64,000 nt of DNA from the NCBI RefSeq assembly GCF_028502605.1, contig NC_079233.1, positions 1,674,001 through 1,738,000 on the forward strand, written 5' to 3'. Source of the stretch: Trichoderma breve. Taxonomy: Eukaryota > Ascomycota > Sordariomycetes > Hypocreales > Hypocreaceae. A program made the position numbers and the translations under genes. This document shows positions 42,701 through 55,702 of the stretch, in pieces; position 1 is the first letter of the stretch, and each line of letters opens with the position of its first letter. A model generated the notes under the pieces. That model saw nothing but the letters and a program-made list of their open reading frames with translations, ran no database searches and had not been told where the DNA came from.

Positions 42701-45700
42701 TATAGCAGCAATAGTGACGGATCTATCGACGACTGGTTGTATAATATCCTGAAGGGCACGGGTGAGAGCCGTCCGAACAATCTCGTGCAGTCTGCTGGTG
42801 CTGACCACCATCTCATTGGTGGGAGGGATGGTGATAAGCGGACCGAGGTCTGGGATAGTTGGAACCTGAGGGGATAGCCCGGGCCCAACTGCCGACCCAA
42901 TTCCATTTAATGATAGGCTCTCAAAGGCTTCGAGCTGCTCCTGGACAAGCACGTCCGCCTCCTCTAAGATGGGTCGATTGAGAATTTCTCCAGAGGGTTC
43001 GATGCTCTTGTGATCAAGGTTCAAACCCTTGCATAACACTTCGATTTCGAACTTGAGATTGAGCTTCAGCTCTGCGTGATGATAGAGCTCTATCAACAGA
43101 TGGATAATGTCCATGAGCCAGGGGTTGGGAGGTTTGAAAACTGCCGAGGTTGCGCTTTGGGTCAGGACCTTGCAAACGAAAGGAATGACAACAATCAACC
43201 GCTTGGTATCATGTGCCTCGATAAGCAGCTGTTTGAACGCAATGTTTCTGTGCTTTATCGGATAATCTCGAGCAAGGGTTAGAAGACCAAGCCACCCTCC
43301 AAGGTTTTTAAGATGTGATCTCTCTGTGGAGTTTTGCAGAGTCGCTTCAGAATTGAGCATCCTAGACACACTGATAAACGTCTCGCGGAGAACTTCGGCC
43401 CAGAGGATCTTGTCTTCAAACAATTTCACAAGCTCCAGATACACATGATGGTAGTTTGGCTGCATCTTGGCACGTTCCTCGACGAGATGGCTGGCGAACC
43501 ACTGCTGGTATCTTCGTTCGAGCATGTCGCGAAGCTCAACGCACATGGCTTGTATCGTGTTTTCAGTGATATTGTTGAGGACAAACTGGATCTTGCCTTG
43601 CGTCTCATCATCGGGATCTTCGAACTCGACTTCTTGAGAAGGGGGGTCGACACTAATGGCTGTGAATGCCGGGGCAGGGCGATCAATGCTTGCCTGCTCA
43701 TCACCATTTGTATTCGCAAAGGAATCGTTAGGAAATCCTGCTCCGTGTGGCGTGCCTGATCCGTTACGAGCGCGTGCAAGCTCCTCTTCGTGATCTCGAA
43801 CAATCTCCTCCGCCTTCTTGAACGCCTCTGTTCCTTGGAGGCCCGGGATTTGTAGTAGCTGTTTGCAGAATCCTGGCCATTCCCTGAGACGTACCAAAAG
43901 CTGCATCAGCGCCTGGAGACCAAACTTGAACATGGCATCATCAGGCGAATGATCCCTCACTGCCTCCAAAATCATTCCAAGACCTATCTTAAGGGGCAGA
44001 TCGGAAATCAGTTTGTGGGAAATGATGCCTCCGAAAAGAACGGCGGTTGTGGCAAGGGCTTCGAGGGGATAATCCACATAATGGTTGTACTCATCAAAAA
44101 GACCATGAATCATGCAGGAAAATACGTCTTGATCGAGCTGATCCCGTGAATGCTTGTAGCGATCAAGGATCTCAACAATCGTGCGAACCTGTATCTCGTC
44201 ACCGTACATCTTTTTGTAATGCTCTTCCATCTTGCTATTGGCTGCTTGCGGTAGAGCATTTCCATCCTTGCCATTTGCATCGATGATATCATCATACCCT
44301 TCTCCGTAGTTGATCAATCGAGGGTACGCAGTGATGCAGTGGCGCTGGACGAGAATGAGATCGAGGACCGGCGCCTTAGGCAGGAAATCCTCGAGAATCT
44401 GCAGCAACGCCGAAACAGTCCGCACCTGAAGACTGGTACTTGTTTTAACAGGCGGTTGGCCATCTGGTGGTCTCTGAAACTGAATCTCCAGATTGGCCTT
44501 GATCATGAGAAATTGCAACAAAGTTCGCGCAATCTCGTTACTTCGATCGGCATTGTATTGCGCCCATTTTGACAAGTCCAAGTAGCCCTCTGCGTGGGCA
44601 AAGGCGGCGAGATCGATTCCAAAGCCATTTGGAAGATAAACCAGCTCTTCCAACCAGTTGTGCTTGGCGGCATGGTCGAAGATGAGAGGAAGGTCAACAG
44701 GCTTAACCGCATGCGCATCAATAAGCCGTTGAATAACCCAGTCCTTGTCTTTCTTCCAAAGGCTATCGAGCACGAAGTCATACTCCGGCGAGCGCTTGTA
44801 CAAAAACGTTTCGAAAAGGGAGTTCAGGGTGTCAATCGCCATGGCAGCCCAGGATTGTCTGGGAACTTCAAAAGCGGACACGAGGAAAATGTCAAGGTTA
44901 GGAACGACAACTTCTTGGAATAATCGTTTTGCCTCGACACTCTGCGAAGCGTGGACGGAATTTAGAGCAACGTTGAAGATTGCTGACAGCGCCGCCACGG
45001 ATACAAGAGGATGTTTGACGACGGCGGCGGCACGTTCTTGCACGTTGGGCGCGGAGTTTGCGTAATCTTCAATTGTAATGCTTCGCTGGAGGTGGGGGAT
45101 TGTAGTTGCGTCAAGTTGGTCGGGCCCCAAGGAAGCGTAGGCGCTAACAAAAGACAGCTGTGCCTCAGGCTCGCTCCAAGAGCCACCCCACAACCGCTGG
45201 ATGTCGAGTTTATTTGCTGGGTCCTCGGCAATGGGCAAAAGAGCTTTGTAAAGCCGTAAAAATTGAGCAGATGAGATGCGTGCCGACGGCTGATCGAAAG
45301 AGAGAACGACTTCTTCCCACACAAAAGGTTTGGGAACGTGGCGTAGGAGGGCATTGACGAGGATGATAGGATCATGTGGCGGATTTTGGCTGATGGTGGT
45401 GTATGTGAGTGCGGCAGAGACTTGCTCGGGGGTGAGCTGGATGTTGTTGGGACGGCCTCGCAGGAAGGAGGAACACGATTCCTCGTCCTTTGTAAATTCC
45501 GGTCCAACTTTTTGGATATAGCGAGCCAGGGAATTTGCGGGCCGATCGGCTAGAACTCTGCTGATATCGAGGGCCGCCAGAACTTCAGACGGGGGCGCTT
45601 GGTCCACAGACAAGTAGCGCTTGGCAACGGAGTTTTGAAGGTCTCGGCGGGAGGCTGCGTTGAAGCTCGGCGGATAGTATTGCAAAAACCTGTCGATGAT

Positions 45701-46540
45701 GAGCGAAACAAAGGCGGGCGATAGGTCAGCGTGGGCTTCAATCTCTGGCCGAGAGATGATGTCCATGAAGGTGGGGAAATTAGTCGACAGGATAGCATCC
45801 GCTATGTTAAGAATAAGGGTCAGCCGAATAGATCAAGCAATGGGGAAAAAAAGACTAAAAAAACAAAAGCAGCATAACATGGCATTGCAGATTACTGCCG
45901 TACCTTTAGTCTTCAAATCAGGCCGAGACCCGAGCTTAAATGCCAAAGCTAACAGAGTCTTTTCCAAGGCATCGAGCTTGAAGTGCTCCATAAACGTTGA
46001 CAAGTCGAATTCGCGGAATATGTCCTCCGTGCCGCTTTCGACGGACTCTGCTATTTTTGTTGCTTGGTCGACATCGTGTGCAATCTTGCGCATCTCACCG
46101 ACGAGAATGTGGTAGTTGCCTGGGTTGGCGACCTGCCTGTTGAGACCAGGGAAGATCTGGGGTGCGTTGCCGGCCACCAACCGGGTGAAGTATTTGGAAA
46201 AGACCTCCATACCGTGTTCATCGATAAGCTATCATCGGCCACGAAGGTTAAAATCCTGCCAGAGTGTAGAGCCGATGCCGGGACTCACCTTTCTTAATTG
46301 CTCGACTTGCAGCTCCCACTTGGCGCGATCCTTATCTTCTTTGATGGTACTGAGCAAGAGATAGACTTGGGCGACGACAATTTTCGTCAGGGAGTTGGCC
46401 CCCGTTGGACTGCTTGTGCTGGGGCTTGCGCCAGCACTGAGGATACCAGTGTGCGATGGATGAGGTGAATGATTACTGCCAGTTTGAAGAGTCTGCGCAG
46501 GATTTGGTGAGAATGATCCCGCTCTTTGTGGAGGGACCAT
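39754..46540 (-). CDS. NOT1: CCR4-NOT complex scaffold subunit NOT1
   Basis: The large scaffold of the CCR4-NOT deadenylase, acting in cytoplasmic mRNA decay and transcription. Four exons: 46540-46289, 46228-45904, 45801-39860 and 39792-39754, giving 2185 aa, a normal Not1 length. Introns are 60, 102 and 67 nt with good signals. The last exon is only 39 nt and adds VAERFASVIQRV, the conserved Not1 ending. Domains in order: N-terminal HEAT-like repeats, the MIF4G module that binds Caf1 (about 915-1125), the DUF3819/Caf40-binding helical region (about 1195-1320), a Ser/Thr/Pro linker, and the C-terminal Not1 superfamily domain (about 1820-2170) that binds Not2/3/5. The first 45 residues are disordered and Ser/Pro-rich. 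It is divergent from the F-BAR gene. Confidence 0.95.
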
Positions 46541-47362
46541 GGAGGGTTATATGCGGCGGTCGAGATTGAATACTGTGGCGTCTGCCAAAGGGCCAAAGGC
46601 AGGGCTGCGGATGTGAAGAGGGGGAAATTGAGGGTTATCAGCGAAATGTACCGAGAGGCTTTCCTACATGGGCGGGGGGTTGAGGCGTTGGACAAGTAGC
46701 GGTCGATTGTGGTGACGAGACGCAGCTTTCGAGCCGAAGCTTTGGTGGGCGAGAACCGGGCGAAGCTTCTTGGTGCGGGACGAACGACCACAAGTGGGTT
46801 CACGTGAAAGATGCTCGGGAGTCGTGCTGGGCCAAATGCCGGATTGCCAGGTGCAAGGAATTAGGGTTTTGGGGAGGCGGAGGGTAGCGGTCTGGCAGCG
46901 GCCGAACAGCTGGGCGAGCAAGGAACAAGGGCGGCGAGATGAGATTGAGCGTCTGGAGTCTCGTTGGATGCTGCAAGATGGAGTAAGAGAGGCTCCGGCG
47001 TACCGCAGAAAGAATCGTATTCGCCTTGTCTTGACAGGGTGGCAGCCCGCGTTGGGCTGGGCATCAGGTACGGTGCGCAATCTCACGTGACCAGCCACTC
47101 CCACCAGTTTCCCGGCCAACGCTCGTACGCCACTGCAAACAAAGCTACTGCGCCTGTTACGGCGCTGTGGCCGTAGATTACAGCGTTTACACACCATTAT
47201 AACCATACCCACATCCGCACCTTGCATCCGCGACGCTTGCTACTGCGCGTTGGATGCCCAAATTACAAGAGAGCGCCCAAGCTTTTTACTTTATTTACAA
47301 GGACCACTTTGATTGTCCCCCAAGAATTGGCATTCGGTTGACCCCCCTTACCATCGGGCACG
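46541..47362. other. Divergent promoter region, NOT1 and F-BAR genes
   Basis: An 822-bp spacer between divergent start codons. A 187-codon open frame on the minus strand here has no domain and is likely chance. No clear TATA box is seen. Both promoters are expected in it. Confidence 0.55.
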
Positions 47363-50300
47363 ATGCCTGCCGCAATTGCTGATGCCCCAGCCGTCGCCAT
47401 GTCATGTCAGTGCATCTCGCGACTCCGCGCTGATAGTAGGCCGTACTAACAGTTTTGTCGATATAGTTGCCAACAACTTCTGGGGCAAGGACGATGCTGG
47501 CGTCGGTCCCCTTCTCGAGCGAATGGTGAACTCGAAACAAACCTGCGATGAGCTCAAATCCTTCTATGGCGGTGAGGATATTCGCCCACATCCCCGCCTG
47601 TCAAATCTATTGCTAACCTTATGATGATACAGCACGAGCTGCGATCGAAGATGAGTACGCCCGAAAGCTGCTTAACCTTAGCAAGAAATCCCTAGGCACC
47701 CACGAAACCGGAACATTGAAGGCTTCGCTGGACACAGTCCGCAGCGAGCTCGAGGCCACGGCCAAGCAACATCAAAGCATTGCCGCGCAAATGAAGACGG
47801 AGCTCGAAGAGCCACTCGCAGCGTTTGCAGGGGGAAATAAGGAGCGACGAAAGATTATTCAGGGCACGGTCGAGAAGCTGCTTAAAGTGAAGGTCCAGCA
47901 GACAAACCAGGTGAACAAGGTAGGGAAAAGAACACACAGCCCCCTACTCAAGCATCTCATAACTAACCATGGATAAGACTCGAGACAAATACGAACAAGA
48001 ATGCTTGAAAATTAAAGGTTATCTCGCACAAGGCCACATGGTCATGGGCCAAGAAGAACGTCGAAACAAGGCCAAGTTGGAGAAAACGCAAATCAGCCTC
48101 GCAACTTCAAACACGGAATACGAGAACGCCGTCAAGATATTGGAAGAGACAACAGTCCGGTGGAATCGAGAATGGAAGGCTGCCGCCGATAAATTCCAGG
48201 ACCTTGAGGAAGAGCGGCTCGACTTTACCAAGAACAGCCTCTGGACATTTGCCAACATCGCCTCAACGGTCTGTGTCAGCGATGACGCATCTTGCGAAAA
48301 GATTCGACTCTCTCTTGAGAGCATGGATGTGGAGACTGACATTATCACTTTCATAACTGAGCGTGGTACAGGCCAAGAAATCCCCGAGGCTCCCAAGTAT
48401 ATCAACTTTGTCCGCGGCGATGTTCACGATACCCAGTCTGAGGCTTCCGAAGATGAACACAACTATACCGTGGCGCAGTTTCCTCGGAGTATCAATCCGG
48501 CCTTCCGCTCCTCTTCGCCCCAGCCTTCTACGTTTGAGTCTCACCATGATCCCAACTCCGCTCTAGCAAATGATTTGGCTCACAGGCCCCCGCCCAAGCC
48601 AACTGGTCGCGAGGGTGCGTCGACTCCTCAAAAGAGCCCCCAGAAGTTGCTTCCGGCTGGACGCCCATCCATGGACGAGCAGTATCGTAAGCAGCAACCT
48701 CCAAGCATGGACGATCGATATCGAAAACAGCCACCAGGGGTTGAGGATCAGTATCGCCGGCAGCTGCCCCCTGCAGAAGAGCCACAGCAGCAGTCTTATG
48801 GAAGACAGCCACATGCAGCTGATGACCAATATCGCAGGCAACCACCTGCGGCTGAGGATCAATACCGTAGACAGCCACCGACCGCAGACGAGCAGTTCCG
48901 CAGGTCCCAAACCGGCTCGTCGCAGCCGCCATCGCCATACGACACTCGGCACCAGAGTCCAAAACCAACAACCCCCCACGACCCCTATCCCAAGGATGGA
49001 ATGACGATGCTCTGCCGCCCCGGTGCCCCATCAGCCAGCAGTCCTCAGATTCAATCAGCCAGGACCTCTGGTCGGGACTCCCGCAGCGAATATTCCGATC
49101 CTACGTCAATTTCTAGCCAGGACCCTCAAAGCGGCAAAACGTCTCCGGTCAAGCAGGATCCGCCAGCTTCTGCCAGCCCTGATAATCGGATGCTCAAAAA
49201 GAAGAGCGGCTTTTTCCAGAACCACAGTCCATTTAGACGTAAGAGTACTAAGGATTTGCAAGCCGCCGCCAATGGGAACGCAACGCCTAGCAACAGGAAC
49301 ACCTGGCACCCATCTCAGTCACAGACATCGACGAGTCCTGTGCGTCGACCTCAGCCCTACAGCGGCAACAGTGAGCCGCAGACTCGCAATCTGCTGAAAG
49401 AGCGGACCGCCAGCCCAGAACCGATCGATGCCAATGCAAGCTTGGCTCTCGGAGTGGGCGAAAATGTTCTGCCCGTCACAACAGCTGACACCAATCGACA
49501 AAGACCACAGCAGCCAGTTCAGAAGGCTGAGCCGCAAGACCCAATCGCAGCTGCCCTGGCAGAGCTTAAGAATGTCAATGTGGGCAAGCAAGCCTCCGTG
49601 AGGATGTCGGCCGATCAGTATCATGGCATTTCTACGCCTGTTCCAAGCACTGAGGCTGCCATGACACGGTCCTTCCCAGCGCCTGGTAGCCAACCTCCGC
49701 CTTCGTATCAGTCACAGGGTCAGGTGACAAGGCTGGGTGTCCCTCCCCCGGCTGTGACGTCTAGGGCAATGAAGGAGGCTACTCAGAAGATCGCAAATCA
49801 GGCCAGGAGCGTTTATGGCGATGACGGCCGCAGAGGGTCTGTGAGCAGCGCTCACTCACCTATTTCCCGACCCGGCACTCGAGGCAACGATGGCTCGGTT
49901 TCTCCAGCAACTAATCGCGGCGCATCCCCTCAGCCTCAACGGCGCATGAGCAACGATCCTCGACAGACGGGTCGCCATTCAGTGTCACCGAACCCTTATC
50001 ATGATCATCGGCGAAACGGCTCTGCAACCAGCTTATCGCAACATAACCAGGGGTACTACCGTGGCGCGTCCCCTCACGGTTCGACTCGAGGATCCACTAG
50101 GGGTGCTTCGCCAAACCCATACCGAGGAGATTACAACCATTCTCAGAGTCGTCCACCGAGCAGTTATGGTGGTGGGTCTGAAATGGCGGTACAACTGGCT
50201 GGTGGTGGTGGCGATGATCGATATGGCTCAACTCGAAGTCGAAGCTCCGTACGCCCAGGCTCCCGCGCCATGGGCTTGTACGAGGGAGGACATCAGCGAA

Positions 50301-50594
50301 GCAAGAGCGTTGCTGACCCGTCACGGCAATATTCTCGAGATGGTCGACCAATTCTACATATGGGTATGTTTCTCACACTTTTCCAGAAATGGGCCCCAAA
50401 CAATGTTACTAACGTTTTGTGTAGCACGCGCAATGTACATGTATCAGGCGGCTATTCCCGAGGAACTTGGCTTCGCTAAAGGCGACTACCTAGCCGTCTA
50501 TCGTCATCAAGATGACGGCTGGTGGGAGGCAGAAGTCCACAACGGAAGTGGCCAGGTTGGGCTGGTCCCAAGCAACTACCTTCAGCAATGCTGA
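47363..50594 (+). CDS. F-BAR/SH3 septation protein (HOF1/Imp2/Cdc15-like)
   Basis: A 996-aa membrane-curving adaptor of the contractile ring. Exons are 47363-47405, 47467-47571, 47633-47919, 47978-50363 and 50425-50594; all four introns have canonical ends and CTAAC-type branch points. The F-BAR domain covers about residues 15-270: FANNFWGKDDAGVGPLLERM, then ARAAIEDEYARKLLNLSKKS and coiled-coil helices. A long disordered Ser/Pro/Gln/Arg-rich middle follows. It contains a degenerate repeat of YRRQPP-type units at about 376-456. The C-terminal SH3 domain (about 941-996: ARAMYMYQA, DDGWWEAEV, GLVPSNYL) is encoded by the last exon alone. Family members couple septin and actin rings to septum formation. 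Which of Hof1, Imp2 or Cdc15 it matches best cannot be settled here. Confidence 0.9.
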
Positions 50595-51337
50595 GTGAAC
50601 GGCCGGTAATGAATGGTTTCTATACGACAGTCTTTACTTCTATTTGCCTCTTCTTTTCTCTTTATTTCTTATCCCTTCTTTCTCTTCCCCCTTTTATTTT
50701 GAATGATCAACACGACGGATCTGTTTATGGTTTGAATGTACATGATTTGATGAAGGATGTTTTTGCAAATAATCTGCAAGAACGCTGACATCCGACTGTT
50801 TATGCTTGGTTTAATTCGTTTATGGTTCGGTTCGTTAATACAACCCTGTCTCTCTTTATGCTTCATCTCCTGTCAATGATATGATATGCATGAATTACTG
50901 TATGCCCTCTTTTAATATTATGTAAATGCTAGTTTGTACGTAACCACCTGGAAATTGTTCAAAGTGGTCAAATATCAAAATGTCTATGTGCCTTCTGTGA
51001 AAAGTACATGTACCCAATACGGTAATCACCTAAGTATACCCACAAGGTACTTTGGCCATTAGCCCGCCAAATGAATTTTGAGCCATGCTGCTGTGTAGAT
51101 AGCAGCGGGGTGAAATTCAGGGGAATGTATCGCTAAAGTACAGTGCAATAAGCTAAGACGTCATGTTGATCACATGCACCTGAGCTCATGTCAATAAACG
51201 TACCTCTCAGTCTCTTTCCAACGACATGGAACATTTGCAGTTATTTTCTTTTATTCTGTGTATGCCCTTGGCGCCTCCAAGGGATTGAGTCTTCTTTTCG
51301 CAACCGAATTGCGCAATCTATGGAGTAATTCTATGTC
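50595..51337. other. Intergenic between F-BAR and seipin genes
   Basis: A 743-bp tandem spacer, AT-leaning, with a T-rich strip just after the F-BAR stop. It carries the F-BAR 3' UTR and the seipin promoter. No other gene is recognised. Confidence 0.6.
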
Positions 51338-52625
51338 ATGGTAATTTTAATCTGCCCCTCAGATTTGTCTGCATCTCCAAGCTTCGCTCCCAAGCTAACG
51401 CTCGCTGCGTGCGCCAGGAAACATTCCAAGAGACCGCGCGCGTCGTCACCTCGAAGCCTGTCCAGAGGGCCGTTGTCAATGTCGTGTTGCTCGTGTCGGG
51501 AGCAGTGACATTGCTCTGCCTGGCAGCAGTTGCTTCTGTGCTCTTCTTCCAAAACTTTGTCCCGGACCAGTTTGTCACTACGCCGATTCATCTCCAATAT
51601 GGGTAAGTATAGCAACCCATGATGCTGTTGCGACACCTCACATGGCAACCGCTAACACTTACCTGCATAGGCTGAGCTCCAATCCATATGGCGTTGCTGC
51701 GCTTACCGTCCCAATGCTGAAATCGCAGCAAGACTACGACATCTCTGTCACCCTCTCCATGCCGCGGTCTCTACCAAATGTCGAGCGAGGGAACTTTATG
51801 ATTAGTTTATATCTGTTGGATTCGAGATACAGCGATACATTGGACGTGAGCGCACGCAAATTCGCCAATGACCGTTTGGATTTTGAGCAGAGCAACGTAC
51901 TGTTCCGGTCGCGGAGACCTGCCTTGATCCCCTACGTTGATCCTGTGGTGTCTTTGGGTTCGCGCATTCTATTCCTGCTCTACCACTTGATAGTCCCGTC
52001 ATCACAGACCTGCGTATTGAATGTACCGGTGGCAGAACGCGTCACCTTCCCGACAGATTCTGCTATACCCTCGACGGCGTATGTGGAGGTGGAGGCGGGG
52101 CAAGGAATCCAGATTTACAGCGCCTCTCTTACAATGACTGCACAGCTCAGCGGACTTCGATGGCTCATGTTCCATTACCGTCTCCTGACCTTCATCACTT
52201 TTACGATGCTGTTCTGGGTCTGCGAGCTCGGGTTCATGGTCGTTGCTTGGGCCATCTTGAGTTCTCTGCTAGGGACTTCGTCAAGCAGCACGGAGCTCAA
52301 GAGCCACAGAAATCAGCGCCGGTCTACCACAGGAGGCATGACTGACTCTGATGGGTATGATGAGAACGACGATGGAGATGACGCATCTGACTATCCGCAA
52401 CAATTTCCTACTTATGGAAAACAACCCCCGTTAAAGCATGAGCCCGACATCAAGGATGAAGAGGAGCACAAGCAGCCTCTTCATGAGATACCTATTGCTG
52501 GGGAAGAGGCTGATGATGAGGAAGAAGAGGGCGAGCCTCGAGACTCGGGCATTGGTACGAGCTATAGCGGAGAGGGGAGTAGCAGTGTTCGGAAAAGGTC
52601 GATACGATCAAGCCCAGAGAGGTAA
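51338..52625 (+). CDS. Seipin (BSCL2/FLD1-like), lipid-droplet assembly
   Basis: An ER membrane protein that organises lipid-droplet budding. The 380-aa model has exons 51338-51340, 51418-51602 and 51671-52625. Topology fits seipin: a short N-terminus, a first membrane helix at about 21-46 (VVNVVLLVSGAVTLLCLAAV), a luminal beta-sandwich region, a second helix at about 230-258 (TFITFTMLFWVCELGFMVVA), and a long acidic cytosolic tail. The luminal domain has LSSNPYGVAALTVPM, YDISVTLSMPRS and NFMISLYLLDS. No in-frame ATG opens the first long exon. The only good solution I see is an ATG directly at a GTAATT donor (51341) with a CTAAC branch site and a CAG acceptor at 51417. That makes a one-codon coding exon. 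The family call is firm; this start is inference. Confidence 0.85.
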
Positions 52626-53850
52626 GAAGTATCATGGGATGGTAGAGTGAGCATTCATTTTATTGGCATGGAAATTTTCAAAGATACCCCGAATAGCAGG
52701 CAATGTACTGTTGTCTAAGTATCTGTGTATTATCAATCTGTGGGAGGACCACATGTGCGTTGAAGCTTTGTGCTAATTAGTAGCCCAGTGCTTGCACGGC
52801 GTCAATGTCTTCTCAGATGACCCCGTCTTGTGACTATTCCTTTGTTCTTCTGTTGCAGATTCTTTGTTCCTTTGTTGCAAATTTTTTTTGATCACTGTCT
52901 ACTTGGATTTTGAGCCTCCATCCTACCAAAACAAGAATCCAAGCCTTTGAGGCGGCCCCCCTGTGGTAACACCCGCACTTGGACGGCGGCCCGTCCCAAT
53001 AGTCTCGATGCCCTGAGAGGCACAGCATCCGCACTAAGGCAGCGCTGTGGGCGCCGTAGGTGCTGAGCACATGCAATAGCGCTGTTGGGCTGCATGACTT
53101 ACTGGATGCCAGCCACGAGACAACTGTGATGAAAGAGGATCAGGGAGAGCCATGGCAGGCATCAAAAGAGCCACGGCAGGCATTAATCCTTGCAAGACAC
53201 GGCCAGATTAGGGCACAACCAAAAGCGTTAATGCGAGTCAGTGCCAACGCATGCTCCAGTGTGCGGTGAAAACCAGCTGGCTTGTGGCATTCATGCATGA
53301 GGCGGCCTGTGACAGCGCTACTGACTGGTACAGCTGGCGCCCAAAAAAATGCAGCAAAAAGAGAGGGCTGGGATCCAATGTGCCAATGTGATGTGCACCT
53401 AAACAGCTCGGCGCCACGCCAAAGCTCCGGACCAAGAGATGATCCGCTGCGGCGGGACGGGCAGCCCCCCCATTCACTGACGAAGCGAAGCGTCTCTCGG
53501 GTGCTTATTTACTGCACGGTAGCAACATAGTCATGGACAAGATTCTCGCGTGAAATCTCTTGGAGAGCCCAAAAAGTCAACGCGACGCCCTGCTTTTATT
53601 TTCTGTCTTTTGTTTTCTTGGTGCGCATCGCACGCTCTCGCTCACTCACGCTATCCCCCTCGTCACATGAGATGGCTAGCTGGTGAAATCGGAGCTTCTA
53701 ATCGCCAAGCTTAATCTGGTCTCCCCCCCACCGCCCTCCCTACAACAAGCCTCCCTCGTCTCCCAACGATCGCCAGCTCTCTCGCCTGGCCAAACCCCTC
53801 TCACTCGAGCGACAAGCATCTTTCCTACAAAAAGCTCCCCTTCCGAAACG
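52626..53850. other. Intergenic between seipin and DUF7918-type genes
   Basis: A 1.2-kb tandem spacer with no credible gene. It contains a near-identical 16-bp direct repeat (GAGCCATGGCAGGCAT at 53147-53162 and the one-mismatch copy at 53168-53183). A pyrimidine-rich leader-like strip (53720-53840) lies before the next start codon. Frames opening at 53683 begin with a non-ATG codon. Confidence 0.55.
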
Positions 53851-55702
53851 ATGCCCTGCTTCAAGGGCATTGCGGTGAGCATCCATGCCAACTCCGCTCC
53901 GCTCCCCGAATACGGCATCCAGAAGCAGTCGAGGCTGTCCCGCATCAGCACCTACATTCCGGTGCCGCAGCCAACCCTCAACTCGAGCAACAAGCCGGAA
54001 CCCGCCAAATTTGCCATTTCCATCACGCTCTTGACGCCCGGCCTCCCCATCCCGTACTCGGCTCCCAAGGCGTCCGAGTCCAACCCCTACCCGAAGCCGC
54101 AATTCGTCGGGGGTCTCCACTCTGGCTCTCAGAATGCAGGCAAGGCTGCTGGAGCGGTCGCTCCCTACATGCCCTTGACAAACTCGGAAAACGAAACGAT
54201 TGCCGCCTACATTTATTTTGATGGGAGAGGCAAGGAAGAGGTGGCTACCTTGCTTCGACCTGGCGAGGAAACCTGGGTCAACAGCCGCTGGGTGCAGGTC
54301 CCCGATTCCGAGGGCGGCGGCCTAGCTGAGCGCGAATTCCTCTTCCGAGAGGTCGGTCTTGAGCGCTGGCTTAATGGCCTGGATCTCAAGGGCCACGATG
54401 CTGCGGAAAAGCTCGAGAAGCGGCGTCAGAAATTTGAAAGAAGGAGGCGGCGACAGGCCGCAGCTTTAGAGGGGAACTCTACCATGGACGCAGATGGGCG
54501 CAAGGGCACTCTTCGATATGGCGATGAGGCTTCTCCCATCGAAGCAGTCTATGATGATTCTGACTCTTGGTCGGATGATGACGACGAACCCCCGGAGGCA
54601 ACAGGTCAGATTAAGGTGGCAATGTTCCGCGTCCTGGCTTCAGGAGAGATTAAGAAGGGGGAATACTCACCTCAGTTTGACGCACATGACGGGGATGAAG
54701 AATACGAGAATGGCAATGGCATCGACGCGGATGTTGAGCACACGACTAGTTTTGCCAAGCCCAAGACGCTTGATCCTAAGACAATCAGCACTCAAACAGT
54801 TACTGGAATCGATGGCCCAGACAAGCCTTATGCTACTTTTACATTTTTCTATCGCGGTGAAAGTAAGTTCAACTCCCCTCCCCTTTTATTCATATCGTTT
54901 TTCCCCTTCTCATCTGAGCATATTCCTAATCAACACCGAAATAGGACAACTGCAAAAGATTGGCGTCCTTCAATCGGCGAAGAATAACCCTCAGGCTACT
55001 GCCATCTCTGCCAAAAGGCGCTCGGGTCAGATAGACTTCTCTAACATAGGCCCTCTCAAAGCAGGCGGCACTGTTGGATTTTCTGCCTTCCGAGATCAAG
55101 AAGCCGAAGAGGCGCGACGAAGGAAGGCTAGGAAGAAGAGCAACGGCAACGTCGCCGATGATAGCGATGACGATGACGAAGAGAGCGCAATCATTGGCAA
55201 GATGGAAGAGGTAGCCGACAAGGAAACCAATTCCAAGCTAGCTCCAGAAGATGCAAAGTTCCAGGGCGAACTAGCTGACGGTGTTAACCGTATACACGTA
55301 TGACCCAACTACCCCAAAGTCATGGTCGAGTTGGATTTACTGACGTTATTTCACAAACAGCTTAAGAGGGCACATTCGGCCGAACCCGACGCAAATTCCA
55401 CCCCGGAAACCTCACAGCGCACCGACTCTCCGGCCGACCCAGGATTGTTGGCCGGATCAGCACCAAGCGCTTCTTCGAGCCTACAGGCGAATTTCGATTC
55501 TCTTGCCGCCGCAATGGTTGGCAGTCCGCTTAAGAAAGCACGGCCAAGCGTCGACCAAGGCAATACCGGGGATAGATTCTCTACCACACAAAGCTTGAGC
55601 GCAGCTTTGGGCACTGCTGTTTCCACTAAAGCTGAATCCCCAACCAAAGAAGGTGCTTCTACTTCAACACCAGAAATCAGAATAGAAGAGGAAGAGCTGT
55701 AG
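53851..55702 (+). CDS. DUF7918-type fungal protein, acidic, probably nuclear
   Basis: A 568-aa protein from exons 53851-54862, 54945-55297 and 55361-55702 (GTAAGT and GTATGA donors, TAG and CAG acceptors, both phases consistent). The N-terminal 230 residues look like the DUF7918 domain. They start MPCFKGIAVSIHANSAPLPEYG and include ETIAAYIYFDGRGKEEVATL and a WVNSRWVQVP strand. Then come a basic segment (RRQKFERRRRRQ), acidic clusters (DDSDSWSDDDDEPPE and DDSDDDDEE), a short conserved PYATFTFFYR, and a disordered C-terminus. The function of this family is not known to me. The charge pattern suggests a nuclear protein, but that is inference. ATG 53851 is chosen because the domain begins there. 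Confidence 0.72.

Noticed and set aside
46664..47227. 187-codon minus-strand frame in the NOT1/F-BAR spacer
   Set aside because: There is no domain, and it falls in the divergent promoter region. NOT1 already has a clear start at 46540.
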